The notes under the pieces are model-generated. The model ran no database searches. It saw nothing but the letters and a program-made list of their open reading frames with translations, and was not told where the DNA came from. Position numbers and translations under genes: made by a program. This document shows positions 44,353 through 56,446 of a stretch of DNA of 64,000 nucleotides, piece after piece. Source of the stretch: Durusdinium trenchii (lineage: Eukaryota > Sar > Dinophyceae > Suessiales > Symbiodiniaceae); the NCBI GenBank assembly GCA_963970005.1, contig CAXAMN010013780.1:1-64000 (forward strand), given 5' to 3'. Within the stretch, counting starts at the first letter, position 1, and the number at the start of each line of letters is the position of its first letter.

Positions 44353-44497
44353 CTGGAGGTCGTGATGACAAGGTTTTGCAGGCAATCATGTCCCGGTCCC
44401 ATCCCTTGCCCATATTTAACCTGAACTCGAGCCCAGCTACAATCTGCCAGGTGGATTTCTGCTGCGGCTGCAGCCTGAGCACCACGCAGCCTGGCAC
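44353..44497 (-). CDS. cystatin-like exon (QxVxG loop)
   Basis: The minus frame reads CVVLRLQPQQKSTWQIVAGL then EFRLNMGKGWDRDM. QIVAG followed by LEFRL fits the QxVxG first hairpin loop and following strand of cystatins, which plug the active-site cleft of papain-type cysteine proteases. The exon ends at a canonical CCTCCAG|GTAAAC donor. The start is approximate because several CAG triplets could be acceptors. The N-terminal Gly and the second hairpin Pro-Trp are outside this exon. Confidence 0.5.
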
Positions 44498-44536
44498 CGT
44501 TGCATCGTGCCAGGGTAGGCCATGTGATGTCGATTT

Positions 44537-44850
44537 TTAGATCTTTGGAGACTTTACAAATGACAAACTTAGAAATATAACTCTACATGTTTGCGGATTT
44601 GAGACACCCACCATCCAAGTATAGAGTTGAATTCTAGATGCCCAGTGGGACGTGGAGGTAGTTCTAAGCATTGATTCATGGCAGAACTGTCTCGAACCCA
44701 GTGGCTTGGCTGAGCCCATGTATGGCGACTTCCTGGGGTGGTGTGTTGACCCCGTTTGGGCACCAGTACCTTCTGTCATTTTGCACTCTTCAAACCCTGC
44801 TAAGTTTTCTATGAAATATGTGTAACCGATACAGCATTTGCTTGGACCCA
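44537..44850 (-). CDS. possible exon, unknown product
   Basis: A 112-codon minus frame with KCCIGYTYFIENLAGFEECK and PRKSPYMGSAKPLGSRQF; GC3 is low. No domain or clear splice site. Confidence 0.2.
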
Positions 44851-44958
44851 ACCAATCAGGCCTGAAGAACATCATGAAGTGTCAGTTTCATCTTGAGGTA
44901 ACTGGAGGTATCCATTCCAGCTGTGTTGAAACATGTTCCCACGGTCGTGTGCGATGAG

Positions 44959-45082
44959 TCAACCTGACACCCCGTGACTTTGATGGTGATGATGCTGCTC
45001 CCCAACTGGTGATTTCTGTGAACTTGCTTGAAAAAGAAAATGGGGCTACAGTAGCTGTTAGATTCGGCCCGCAGGATATGAA
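44959..45082 (+). CDS. exon A of the best multi-exon model, unknown product
   Basis: ATGAG acceptor at 44958 and ATGAA|GTAAGC donor at 45083. The plus frame reads NLTPRDFDGDDAAPQLVISV, NLLEKENGATVAVRFGPQDM and ends in phase 2. It joins exon B in frame across a 94-nt intron. The family is not recognised. Confidence 0.55.
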
Positions 45083-45176
45083 GTAAGCTTGTGAGCAATC
45101 CACAAGATAAACCATTGCACGTGTCCTTACCCCTTGTGATCCCATTGGCTTCACCCTCTTTGTGGCCTTCCCCAAG

Positions 45177-45264
45177 GGTGAAGCCATCCCCCGACTGGTC
45201 GAAGCAGCGTGTCCGTCCCGATCTGGAGGCGAGACCTGCGATGGAGTTGGTGGGAACCCAAATG
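45177..45264 (+). CDS. exon B of the 45-kb gene
   Basis: GGCCTTCCCCAAG acceptor and AAATG|GTGAGT donor. One base completes the split Lys codon from exon A, then exactly 29 codons: VKPSPDWSKQRVRPDLEARP, AMELVGTQM. Phase and both splice sites agree with exon A. The next exon was not found. Confidence 0.55.
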
Positions 45265-45462
45265 GTGAGTCACAAAGACTTAGTGTACCTAACATAACAG
45301 GATGTTGATTTGTGTGTGTACATTCTGTAGCTAGTGTGACCTGGAAAGAAAATAAGAGCTTAGTTCACTCAAATACGGGGCTAACTCAACTCAACACCCG
45401 GCACGTTCAAGCTAGCCCCCCCCTTTGCTCTCAGTACTGGTTCACCCATCAAAACGTGAAAT

Positions 45463-45490
45463 AGAGAGAGAGAGAGAGAGAAAGAGAGGT
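45463..45490. repeat. (GA)n microsatellite
   Basis: About 28 bp of GA repeat. A similar run occurs at about 34098-34114 after a (GACCA)n run. Confidence 0.9.
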
Positions 45491-45595
45491 TGATCAATTT
45501 GAAAGGTTTCTTCTCTGCTGATCGATCATGCTCTTTGCTGATCGATCATGATGCAATACCCTCAGTTCATCTAATCATCTAATCTATTCGCAGAC

Positions 45596-45749
45596 CTAAT
45601 TCTTGAAGCCAACTGAGTTCCGTGTATCGACTTAAGAGCTGTTCTTTCATCTTGAAAGACAATAAGTTTAAGCGTGTCATTGAGAACTGCAATACCAACA
45701 CATCCTGCAAATCCCTCTATCAACATGGACATGGCTGGCTCAACCAGAC
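45596..45749 (-). CDS. putative internal exon, unknown product
   Basis: GTGCAGAAG|GTCTGG acceptor, then LVEPAMSMLIEGFAGCVGIA, VLNDTLKLIVFQDERTALKS and IHGTQLASRI, ending ATTAG|GTCTGC. Residue balance is protein-like. The product is not recognised. Confidence 0.4.
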
Positions 45750-46820
45750 CTTCTGCACAATGGAGCGCCAGCTGGCAGGGGCTTGAAATCCAGCTGGCTG
45801 AGCTCCTTTGCACGGCTGGCGGCTGCAAGGGAGACAGGGAGTGCAAGACCCTGGTAAAGTGCACACTAAAATATCTAAAAATATGTGTTCCGCGCAGCAG
45901 GGAACCTATGCCATATGGACACAAACTCACCACTGAAGTTCTGCTCATTCATTGAAATCTAGGGTCTCTCTACTGGCAAAGGTGGCGAAGGAAAAACTGC
46001 AAATGTTGGTCACTGAATGTTGCATACGTAGGTTGAGCCCAAACTCAACTTGCACAGCTCCCCATTACCTTGGCAAAGGTCACAAGACTTCCCTGCTAGG
46101 TATTCACTCCCAAAGTCCATGAATCGGGCTTTCAACTGATGAAGTGAAGAGTTTGTTCTTCTCTTCCTTTTGAGCCAACTAAAGTGCATTACAGCAAATC
46201 TGTTCCTAGTTATGGACTCTCAGGGTTGAAGCAACTTCCAGTTCCAAACCGGACCATAGTTCCCTAAGAGCTTATTACGGTAGGTGGATGGATGTTCAGT
46301 CAGCCCAAGTCCATCGATACCTTGGGTGGGACCTCGATCAACAACTCCCAACAACTCCAGCGCAAAACAGTGAAGCCACCCGAATGCTCGGCATGTTTCT
46401 GCCCGAAAAGCACACCTTCTCCCCCCCGGACCCTTTGGCCGTGGCACGCCAAGGCGACGGACGTGAGGCCGCTTTTCAAATGGTGGCATGCCATGTCGCA
46501 GGCGACCAAGCCGCTAGAGTCATCTGGCGATCGACGCATGGGGCAGGTGTCTTCTGCAAGTGGAGGGACAGGCAAATGAACATGACGAGCATGAGACGAA
46601 GGCTTGTAGAACTTGTAGGAGAAACATGTGGTGTCGGGTCGGGTTTGTAAATGGGGCAAGTGCCGTCATTGTGTAAACTATCTTCTATGCTGCTCATATT
46701 CCTCCCTCACCCTGTGTGGGATCGGCGCTAGGGCATCTACCCATCTATCCACTTCTCAGTCCCTTCTTGTGGCGGATTGCCTATGGAGTGCCGCAGCGCC
46801 TGTGTCCACTGCTCTTGCAG

Positions 46821-46949
46821 GCCCAGCAAAGTTCAGCCCTTCCGCCACCTGGCCGTGCCGAGCCATCAGAGGTCGAGAAGACCTCCAAAACGCTTTCCGA
46901 TTTGGTGCTCATCTGTGGCCTGATCGAAACACCCTCTGAAAGCGTATGA
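46821..46949 (+). CDS. putative terminal exon, unknown product
   Basis: A classic TGTCCACTGCTCTTGCAG acceptor is followed in phase 0 by 42 codons, AQQSSALPPPGRAEPSEVEK then TSKTLSDLVLICGLIETPSE, and a TGA. The minus strand is also open, but the acceptor favours plus. Confidence 0.5.
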   Translation, partial: AQQSSALPPPGRAEPSEVEKTSKTLSDLVLICGLIETPSESV

Positions 46950-48440
46950 CCCACGACTTTGAGCTCAGCTGGGACATGCGCAAAGACTAGAAGAGCTGCG
47001 AAATCGTTCACTGTCAAAGCGCTCCAAGCTCCAAAAGTTTCAGAACCCCAGCTAATTAACTTGCACCTGAGCGACCCTCGTGAGCTTAAACAGGAGGTGC
47101 CTTTCCAAGGATCACCGTGGGCGTCGACCGTGTGTAGGAGCTCCAGGAGCTCCAGCAGCCAATCTCCGGAAGGCCTCGGCTGAATGTCCCGCCAGAGTCA
47201 CCCACTGCCGATCCACACAATCTTTTGAAGACGAAACCCGATCTAACATGACTTTTGTGTAGAACCTGCTCTCACTAAGGGTCCCGGTCTCGGAAAAGTT
47301 AAAGAAAGAAAGGTCTGAAAGAAGCCATGTGTGACGGTAGATTGTCATGTTTTCTCGGTCTGTTCTTCTTGCACAAACGGCCTTTTTGCGAGGGTGGAAG
47401 CCGATTCAGACATGTCAGAACATGCCAGATCGAACAATGATGTCCAAGTCCACGACCGAACCTCCAGTTGTTTCAATGCAGTGAACTCACGGTTTCGACG
47501 TCATTTGTGGAGTCAAATATGTGGCGAAGGCCGAATTTGAGACCAGTTCAGGTAGCCTCAGGTGGCCTCAGGTGGGCCATTGGAATTGGTGATTTGGAAG
47601 GAGCTCTGCGGCTCTACTGGATACATGGGAACAAGCTGGGGAGATGGAATCATGTTCAATGTTCTCTGCAGACTCTACAGTCAAGCCCTTGAAAATGTCT
47701 CAATTGGACCCAAAACAAGAAGCTAAAGCACCCGCCGCAAAAGTTGTCTGAACATGATAAATCCACGACTCCGACTCCAATACGCAAAAAAAGATAGCAG
47801 TGGCATTTGGATGTCGCTGGCACCTGGTGATTGAATTTCGATCTTTTGTAAACCCACAGAGTACAAACGCACCATGTGTTAATATTTGATGAACAAAGTA
47901 GTTCTCAAACGCTCGCCTGAGTCCTCGTAGTTCAGAAGTACCTCTTTGGCGCTGATTGACCCATAGTCCACTGAGTGCACAAAACCAAGACACCAGAGAG
48001 TCCGCAAAAGAGGCCCCAGTCACAAGGCTTATCCGACCTCCTGGAAATATTGTTGGGAACCAGGCAGCAGGGAGGAGTTTTTTTTAGATCTACAACTCTT
48101 CTTCGCTATTTCTTGAACTTGTCGTGTTTCAAGGGTGCATGTGGTGCAGTGCCTTTGTTTTGTCCCTGCAATGCTTTTGAAAACTAGTGAAAGGGCCAAC
48201 GGCTGTTGCCACAAGTTGAAGAAGACCTATGCATCTGTCTGAAAATTTCGTTATACATAATATACATATATATATATACATATACTCCAGAAGAACAATC
48301 GCTGCAAAGTTCTGTATTACCACATATTGCCGCAAAAAAAAAAACTTCAAAACCAGCCCTTTGAATGCTGGTTAAAATCCATAGTCTGGTACTGAACATG
48401 TCATTTCGGAGCACAGAAACTCCTCCATTTGTCTTCCCAG

Positions 48441-48560
48441 CGGTCTTTGTTGCTGCTCAAAGCTTCAGCATGGCCCTCACAAAGGAGCCGCGCCCGCTGA
48501 TCGAGCTGGTGGCTCTCTTCTTGGCTAAAGCCAAAATACCTGAGACATTCTTTGGGTCTA
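48441..48560 (+). CDS. putative exon, unknown product
   Basis: CATTTGTCTTCCCAG acceptor, then VFVAAQSFSMALTKEPRPLI and ELVALFLAKAKIPETFFG, with high GC3. The 3' boundary is approximate. Confidence 0.45.
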
Positions 48561-48599
48561 ACCCTGCTTTCTGTTGTTTGGGTCTAAACCTGTCACACT

Positions 48600-49440
48600 A
48601 AAGACATCCAAAACCTACCACCAGCGAAGTGATTGACTAGAAAGAGCATAGGCATAGTCACACTTGCCCAATAGGGTTAGCCGGTTTGCCATCCCTTACA
48701 AGCTCGTGGGAACCTTCGCATTGCTGCGACATCAGCATGGTCATTTGACTCGACTATTGGAGGCTTCCGACATCTGTGTCTTCAATTGCGCGAGGGCCGC
48801 GAGGGCCAGGAGGTTGCCATAACGCATTCTCCCCTATTTAATCCGATGAAGAAGATGTGCGTAGGGAGAAAGCTGGACATGTTGTACCATCCTCTCTTGG
48901 AAAAATGCTTGAGGTCTTGCATAGTTGTAGCTGCCATCTGCTGCCCAGCTGCATGTAGTCAAAGTCTGCAGCCACGTCATAGCCTTGCCACTTCTCACTC
49001 AAAAGGGTCTCTGAATGCAGCATCCCATGACATGAAGTACTGGTGGACCTGCAATACTCCTACGATGCAAGGTTGACTCTGTCATGACCGAACATGGGCG
49101 TCCGAAGATGACGCATCAGGCTCCCCTGCCCCCCACCATGACCTGGCTTTGAGAAACATTATATAGCCTGGATTTTCCATCGCGGAAATCTGCCTCATCC
49201 CAACCTGGCACGTTAACAACATGGTCTCATACTTTAGGGAGAAAGTTTATGCTTGTAGGCGTTTCATGGACAAAGATCCGGCTTACACACGTGTGGTACA
49301 GTCACATCTCCCTTATGTAATTCAAATGAGGTAGCAAGTGTCAGGGCTTGAAGTTGAAAATCCACCTCGCGCGCATGCTGTCGATGCTCAGCCCACCAAA
49401 AACTGTAGAGAGCATGGGGAGGGCAGTAGCAGACCCTCTG
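48600..49440. other. no supported gene
   Basis: Only short, unconvincing frames were seen. Confidence 0.5.
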
Positions 49441-49441
49441 A

Positions 49442-49493
49442 GCAAGGGCGCTACTAGGGGCTCCTGGCATCGCTACTAGGAGCAAGGACGCTC
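49442..49493 (+). repeat. CTACTAGG array, forward copy (short)
   Basis: AGCAAGGGCGCTACTAGGGG, CTCCTGGCATCGCTACTAGG and AGCAAGGACGCT units. Confidence 0.75.
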
Positions 49494-50549
49494 ACAGGGC
49501 CGCTTCATGCCATGCCACTTCGGTAGAGCACGGAGAGGTGCGTCGAGTAGACCTTGAAGTCATCTCCACCACAGTTCTCCTGTGCAAGGTGACAGATACA
49601 TGGGCTACCTTTGACGGCTAAGACTCTCTTTGACGGCTAAGCAGACGTGCCGAGATTCTTTCGCAAACCTTGAGGCACGATGATCATCCGCTCCCAGCAG
49701 GATTGATGTATGGTCATGTGAATCCTCCAAGTTTGCTTCAATCCCTCGCATTGGTGGACGACCAACGTTCCCAAAAGAGGGCAAAGCCTGCTACTCCGCG
49801 TACGCATCCTGGTCTACATTCCATAGGCCCTATGGCCCTGCAGAAGGTTTCTGAATGATTCATGCACATGGGAACGGAGCTAGTGTTGATGAAGAAGACC
49901 TAGCCAAAAGAAGAAAGAACGCCAGCGGACACGAAGATTAGGACCCTTTTTGAGATGGATAATGCCATACTGGTAGCTACAAATTAGCACCTGTAAGTTG
50001 TGATCTTCCAACAGTATCCTGTTTCTGTGCAGCTTGACCAGTCTATTCTGTTTCCTCATCACCTTCTATTCTGCAGCCCTCGTAATAAGGTCCCACTTCG
50101 CCTCGTAATACTCCGAGAGATCCCACTTTGCACCGAAGTATCGCCTGCAAACGAGCACTTGCAGGGAAGTGTGAAAATGGTTTAACATGCATATGGCCTA
50201 TACGCTCGTCTGATTTGTCATAGAATCACCACCCAGTTGGCTTTACCAAGTGTTGGAAATACTGCACAGTGAGGCTCCTGTTTGCAAAATGATACTGATG
50301 ACTGAGGTAGGTTTTGTATTTAAAGACTTTTTTGGTCAAGAGTCCTTCTGGTTCTAGTCACACCTGCCTTGCGGACTTATTTGATTGACGGACTGGGCTA
50401 CAAAGTGAGGCCAAGGGTTGGTGACGAAAGCTAGCAGGGCCGGGGTGAAGCGGGTGACAGTCGGCCCACTATGCCAGCGGAAATACACGCGTCGCAGAGA
50501 TGTCCCGGGGAGGAGTTGAACCCGCCGCGGGGGGCCCTGTACATATGAA

Positions 50550-50825
50550 GTGTTCCAATGTTACTTTTGGAGTCTCCTTAGATTGTCCCAGGCCTGGCTG
50601 CAGGATAAGAATCCCAGCATTCCAAAGCCCGTATTTGAACAGAAAAGGCCCCGCTCCAGCAGTTTTGCACAAGGAATTACGTTCAGAGGTACGTTGGATT
50701 ATATACATGGGCAAAGCACATTTGACTCCATATCTGAGCCAATCGTCTCAACAAGTGCTTTGGTGATAAGAAGCATGGTTGGGCATCCCAGAGTAAGAAA
50801 GGATCCAACGCCCGGATCACACTGA
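50550..50825 (+). CDS. possible coding stretch, unknown product
   Basis: The plus frame contains SIPKPVFEQKRPRSSSFAQG, ITFRGTLDYIHGQSTFDSIS and SALVIRSMVGHPRVRKDPTP to a stop at 50825, just before the array at 50869. The product is not recognised. Confidence 0.3.
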   Translation: MFQCYFWSLLRLSQAWLQDKNPSIPKPVFEQKRPRSSSFAQGITFRGTLDYIHGQSTFDSISEPIVSTSALVIRSMVGHPRVRKDPTPGSH

Positions 50826-50868
50826 ACCCACCACCATCTCAACCGCGCCCGCCACACATCTGCTCTAA

Positions 50869-51030
50869 ACAAGAAGCTACTAGTAACAATGGCATCGCTA
50901 CCAGGAGCAAGGATGCTACTAGGGGCTCTTGGCCTTACTAGGAACAAGAAGCTACTAGGGGNNNNNNNNNNCTACTAGGGGCTCCTGGCATCGCTACTAG
51001 GAGCAAGGACGCTACTAGTAGCAGTAGCGC
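50869..51030 (+). repeat. CTACTAGG array, forward copy, with gap
   Basis: The longest copy mixes both subtypes (CTACTAGTAACAATGGC and CTACTAGGGGCTCCTGGC). It is broken by ten N, so its true length is unknown. Confidence 0.85.
50962..50971. other. assembly gap (10 N)
   Basis: Ten undetermined bases inside the CTACTAGG array. Confidence 1.
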
Positions 51031-51190
51031 AGACCCCCTGGGCTCCCGGGCTTCTCGCCCAGCTGCCTCGACGAGGACGGGGGGCGCCTGAACCTCCCGG
51101 ACGCTGTCGAGGCCACCCAAAAGAAGCGCCTGGCCGTCATCGGTCGTGGGTCGTGGGTGGTGTGAACTGCGATCCTTCAAAGTGTTTCAG

Positions 51191-51412
51191 GTGGAGCCAT
51201 TGGGACAGCTCTTCGAGCTGAAAGAAACACTCCAGAAATTGGAGTAGTACCACAACCATTGGCTCTGCCTTTTTTAAGTGACTTCTCCAGAGTGCTATTG
51301 CTCAAAACCGTTGAAGGAGCAGGCTCCAGGGCTTCCTTTATCCGTTTGGATCCCACTTTCACCCTAGTGGTGTCAGAAGCTCTGGAAGCCATCATGGCCA
51401 AGGCTGGCAAAA
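51191..51412 (+). CDS. putative internal exon, unknown product
   Basis: TTCAAAGTGTTTCAG acceptor and AAAA|GTAGAT donor enclose 73 codons: GAIGTALRAERNTPEIGVVP, QPLALPFLSDFSRVLLLKTV, EGAGSRASFIRLDPTFTLVV, SEALEAIMAKAGK. Residue balance is strongly protein-like. The family is not recognised. Confidence 0.55.
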
Positions 51413-52659
51413 GTAGATCATCTAGGCCAGGATCCACAGAAGTTTGTCCAAACCAGGCCGTTGAGGCCAGGTTTAACTGGAACCAGTGAAGGAAAGCTCG
51501 AAGAAGGCATCATGCTGCAAGCACAACACAAGACTAACATGTGTCGACACACATCCAGTAAAACTGTAAAACCAACAGAGTGAACTTCAAGATCAATAGA
51601 AGTTGACTTCCGTTGTAGACCAGTATCCTCGTCCAAAACATCCACGGAACAAGAACGTCCTGTCGCCCATCCTTCCCCCATCTGTTCCCTCCCTTCTTTC
51701 ACTGAACCCGCGGCGACCGTTCGTCCAGCAGACGATGATCTCCAGCACGCGGCCCTCCAATTCATCTCGAGATCGCTCTGGTCAAGGGATGTAGGGCAGA
51801 AAACGAAATCTGCAATCCAGTGCGTGAAGAAAGGCCAGTCATTGACTTTGGAGTGGATCCGACATTGCGCAGCCGTGCCTGCCAATCGTGGCAAACAAGG
51901 CACCATGAAGACTTGTGCCGTGGTCAGGTGAGCACCTCCATACATCATAGACTTCGCCCACAGTCAGGTAGAAGAGGATCATGCAGGCTTGCACCGCCAT
52001 CATTGTACTGCTTTTGCTCTTCCAAGCCTCAAGGGCAGTTGGCCGGATTTGCCCTCGTCTCTCGCTAGGACCCTTCCGTGGCCCGTGGCGCAATGGAGCC
52101 CGGAGTTTGTGTGGCTTCGAAGGCGGAGAAGAGACGTTCCAAGTGATCCTTGGGATGGCTCAGCAAGACCAGGCGGGCCACAGGCTGACACGAGACGGCC
52201 AGCGCATCCAAGGCCAATAAGTACATCCACTTGGCGGTGCCATCCCCGGACCACAGGATTGGCCATTGCTTGGGCTCCTGGCCACGAAGCCAAGCACGAA
52301 GCCAGTCCGGCTACGGTACTCTTAGGGATGGATGCGGCCGAAAGAAACAGTGGTGCTCCAAAGTCGTTGAAGAATTGTTCGGTTTAATAAACCCTTTGAG
52401 CAAATCGTAGTACAGAATCAAACTGGAAATGCCAACTATCGCTCTGGATCTCATTCCAAACTATTGCTCTGGACGTCCCTGGAGCCTTGAATCCCAGTCC
52501 TTCCCATCATCCCGGACAACGGCACACTCCTCCACAGTGTACCTTCCATAGAAAGCCTCACCGAGAGTCAGGGGGCACGAGGCCCTCGACTCGAGATCCT
52601 CTATGACACGGCTAACAAATCTGCTGAACAAAGGGATTCCTGCATTTCATCTGCTTGAA

Positions 52660-52764
52660 AGCATTCTTGGATTTTTGAAGCTACTAGGTGGAGGCCATCG
52701 CTACTAGGTTGGAGGCCATTACTACTAGTAACAAGAAGCTACTAGTAGCATTCTTGGATTTTTG
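52660..52764 (+). mobile_element. CTACTAGG array with 18-bp flanking duplication
   Basis: The array core (52678-52746) has CTACTAGGTGGAGGCC, CTACTAGGTTGGAGGCC and ACTAGTAACAAG units. It is flanked by a perfect 18-bp direct repeat, AGCATTCTTGGATTTTTG, at 52660-52677 and 52747-52764. The bases outside differ. This is the second independent insertion footprint of this family in the window. Confidence 0.75.
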
Positions 52765-52769
52765 GGAGT

Positions 52770-54220
52770 CTTGGATCCACATCGACCAGATCGTTGTCCT
52801 GTTTGGCTGGATGCCTCATGGAGGTGTCGAAAGCGATTGCTGATGGCACAGCAAGGCTTCGCCATGCTGCACCAGTTCCGTCCATCAGCGCACAAACCTG
52901 GGCAAGTTCGTTCGGCAGACCACAGTCAAAGCCTGGACCGTGGTCGGTTCAAAGGAACAAGCCCTTGACTCCTGGCACTGACCATTGCATTTAACCCTCC
53001 ACGGCCCATGGGTTCAACATTCCTCACTCGCCAGATGATTTTTTGCCCAGAACCCCAATCAAACATCCATTGAATGGATTGCTGATGAAGCTGTGTCTTC
53101 AAAAAAGCACAACTCACTAAAAGCGTCTTGAAGAATGCCAGCTGACCAGACGCGACCTCCCCGAAGTGTCCAAAGATGCTCTGCTCACGGTCCAGAACAA
53201 TAGAAGGTCCCCACGATGTTTCGGTGGTCTGTTTGAAGGATTTGCGGATGTAGCTGCGGAGCAAGTGGCTCAGGTCCTTGCAGTGATCACTAGACAAAAT
53301 CAAATCCTGCGAAACCAAATGGATTGTGGTGTGTTGTGTTGGTGTGTATGTGTGCTCCGGCATCTGGCCCAACCTTAAAGATATAAGTGTTCTGCCGTGA
53401 GGAGCTTTCCATGCGAAAGATAGGAAAGAGAAATCCATGCTTATTTATGAGAAATCCAGCAAAAGTGTTCGTTGATCCCAATGTCAGAGCTCATCGCCTT
53501 AACAAAACAGATCAGGTACAAATCATGAAAAGGTAAAACAAAAAGATACGCCAGCATCGACCCCAAACAGCAGCGGCAGCTGTATGTTTTTTTGCTAATG
53601 TGGCTTGCAGTGGCAGTGCCCAACCCCAGTGAACCAAAAGCATACCGGTCAAGCTGGATAATTTCTAATTCAAAAAAAGTTGACAGATTTGGTTTGACCA
53701 TCCAAGAAGAAGAGCCGCGGAAGACCTTCTGTTCCTTGGAGGGAGGGAGACCAAGAAACAAAGAAGAAGACTTTCTGTTCCTTTCACAAAAATTGAACCT
53801 CACCATCCGTGGTGTGCATGCAAGTTAAAGACGAATACTATGCGAATCCAGGCTCAGGCGATTGGCCGCTCGGCAGGCTCTGCGACTCGTGCATCAGCGA
53901 GTGGACGAGGCGCTGCAGCGACTGTTTTGGACCCAAAAGACCCGAAGCGTCCAAATAGGGCGGATCTTCCACCTCCGACCCAACGGTTTGTCTGCTTGTG
54001 CAAAGCAACGGTTTTCAATGTTCAATCAGGTCCAGACGATATCTTTGTGGTGATATTTGCAACCGAAGAGCTCCAATACAAAGTACATTAACCATGCACC
54101 TTGCATCACATCGTGCTGGTATAAGTAGACTTTTCTCCTTTTAACCCTGCTCGCGCTCGTGCTGGGTGGACAAAGTCCAGGCTTGCACACCTTCCTTCAT
54201 CTTCCTCCCCGGCCCTGCGG
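52770..54220. other. no firmly supported gene
   Basis: Open frames on both strands (52926-53438 minus, 53840-54091 plus) lack splice or motif support. Confidence 0.45.
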
Positions 54221-54226
54221 CCCTGC

Positions 54227-54453
54227 CTCGCACGCCTCTCCGCAAAAACGTGCGGTGCCCACCACCACGTGTCCAGAGGCCTCCCCTAGAGATGGGCTCA
54301 GTGCCTGGTAGCGTGCGCGGATCGCCTCCGGTCCGCTTCGGTCGGGGAGGTCGTTGAAGAAGACATTCGTGGCGAAGACCTGAGAGTTGGGGTCCGTCGG
54401 TTTGAGTCGATGAGTCAGGAGTCGATTCCATCTGACGGAATGGTCGGGCGCTG
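54227..54453 (-). CDS. putative exon, unknown product
   Basis: CAGTTCAAG acceptor and TGCGAG|GCAGGG donor (GC type). The minus frame contains LTHRLKPTDPNSQVFATNVF, FNDLPDRSGPEAIRARYQAL and ASGHVVVGTARFCGEAC, with GC3 near 68 percent. The product is not recognised. Confidence 0.45.
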
Positions 54454-55159
54454 CTTGAACTGATCCTTTGATATCCTTTGCATATGTGTTTTTGCCCAAG
54501 GGTTCGGGGAAGTTGGTCTTTGCTCAACACCCTCCGGTGATTCACATAGGACGATTGAATACTCAATCCAAATCCCTGTCCAGCAGCGCTTGTTTGAGCA
54601 TGTTTGAGCAAGGTATTGTCAAACAACTCTACTTTATGTGGGGCCTTCTTCACCCAAGCAAATGGAACCAATAAATACCTTCTTCACCAAGTCACCACCA
54701 GGTAGAGCGTCGATGACTTGGGTGCTTCATCAAGAAAGGTCGCCAGGCGATCGAGGACATCGGTGCCTGGCTCCGCCGTCCGGCAAATGTTGGTCACGGG
54801 CAAGACCGTCAAGGCACGAAGCACATCGTGAACCGGGAAATCGCCGGCCACAGCCTTCCTGAGTTGGGCTGAGTTGGGATGAGTTGAGCATGGCGGATGT
54901 GGTTGATATGGTTTGAAGATGTTTCAAGGCCTTTCTGAATGCCTCAAAAGGTCCTCGGCTTGTGTTCGATCAGGACTGATCGCAATGCATGGCAACAAGA
55001 CTGCCCCATCTAGAAGCCCACCCACATCAAATCAGCATCTACCTCTGAAATCTTCTGACACCTGACCCAGGCTTTGAGAAATATCGAACACGTGGCTCGC
55101 TTGGGCCCTTCGGCCTTGGTTTTTCCACGACTTCGCCCCCTCACCTTCCTGGCGCCAAG

Positions 55160-55345
55160 CTACAAGTTCTTGATGCAAACGATGACTTCGACCCCCACGT
55201 TCGCACTCCCGTGCGGTGGCGATCGACCTGCGACGTCGACTTCCGCCGTGGCCTGGATTTGGACCAGCCGGAAAACGATCAAATGCAGCACAGCCACTTC
55301 CTCCACGGCGGCCAGTTCGTCCAAAAAGTCTTTGGAGGCATCGTG
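55160..55345 (-). CDS. putative terminal exon, unknown product
   Basis: CCATTCCCCAG acceptor, then HDASKDFLDELAAVEEVAVL, HLIVFRLVQIQATAEVDVAG and ANVGVEVIVCIKNL to a stop at 55160. GC3 is about 75 percent. The plus strand is also open, but with weaker bias. Confidence 0.4.
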   Translation of the reverse strand, partial: HDASKDFLDELAAVEEVAVLHLIVFRLVQIQATAEVDVAGRSPPHGSANVGVEVIVCIKNL

Positions 55346-56446
55346 CTGGGGAATGGTCATGATCCACATGATCTATCTTCAGTCTGGCAACATGGCATTG
55401 GAAACCCTAACAGCCCTAACACGAAAGCAAGGTCAGCAAAATACCAAGCAGTGGAGATGTTTGATTCTGCAGATTCAATGTCCACAGAAAGAGTGATTTG
55501 TGTTTTGCAGGACCCATACCTGGAAGGCACCTATTTATATATATATATGTATATATTGCAGACTTACATACTTCATGAGTTAAGCTATCCAACGTGGCTT
55601 TCAACACGAACAACAAAATTGGCTGAGGCTCTTTCAGCCATCTTTGCATGGTCTAACCCTACTTGAGCTGACGCTACTCCCGGGCTTACCACCTTGGATC
55701 CTCACGGCGTCCTGGTCTGCCCAATGGCGTCGAAAAATCTCCTTGCGACACCGCACTTCACGTGAGCGGTTCGCAAGTAGATGCTTCCACTCCTGCACCT
55801 CAGGGTGGAAGATGGAGAGAGGAACTCTTCCAGATCTCATGTTGTGATTCTTCGTCTGGTTCCTGCAAAATGGTATGCCAAGTGTAGAAAATAGCGTTCG
55901 TGACCTTCCCCTTTTTTGTAAATCTTGGAGCAACCCTTTTGCACCACCCGCTCCTGCAAACCTGCCTGTAAGAGAAATGCTTCCCTCTCAGCCAACACAC
56001 GCCGCCGTTCTTCCAGCCCCACAGGAATCTCATCCGCAGAGTTCGCTGAGATTGGGCGGAAGGGAACCTCGCTTGCTGAGCTGAGTGGCCAGTAAAACTG
56101 TAGAAATGTCATTTGAAACCAAGCACTTGTGACAAAGGGGCAGCTGTCTTATCTTCGTGCTGAACCGATGGCTGGTCCTGCCCTTTCACCACAATCACAT
56201 CTCATCAGTGCAGCTTTTCGTAACCCGGAACTTTCTCATCAAAACATCCGTCGTGATGAACAGAACATGGTCGTCAGGGTGCATTGGGTCGTACCCTGTT
56301 GCAAGGAACGCAAGATGTCGTAAGGATGCAAGTGGTCCCCAAATGCAGAACATCCTCCTCATGTGCAGTTATATAAGTTATATATATATATACAGTAAGT
56401 TTCCCTGAAAATCTAGCAACCAAATGAATAGTGCGAACGGTTCTTC

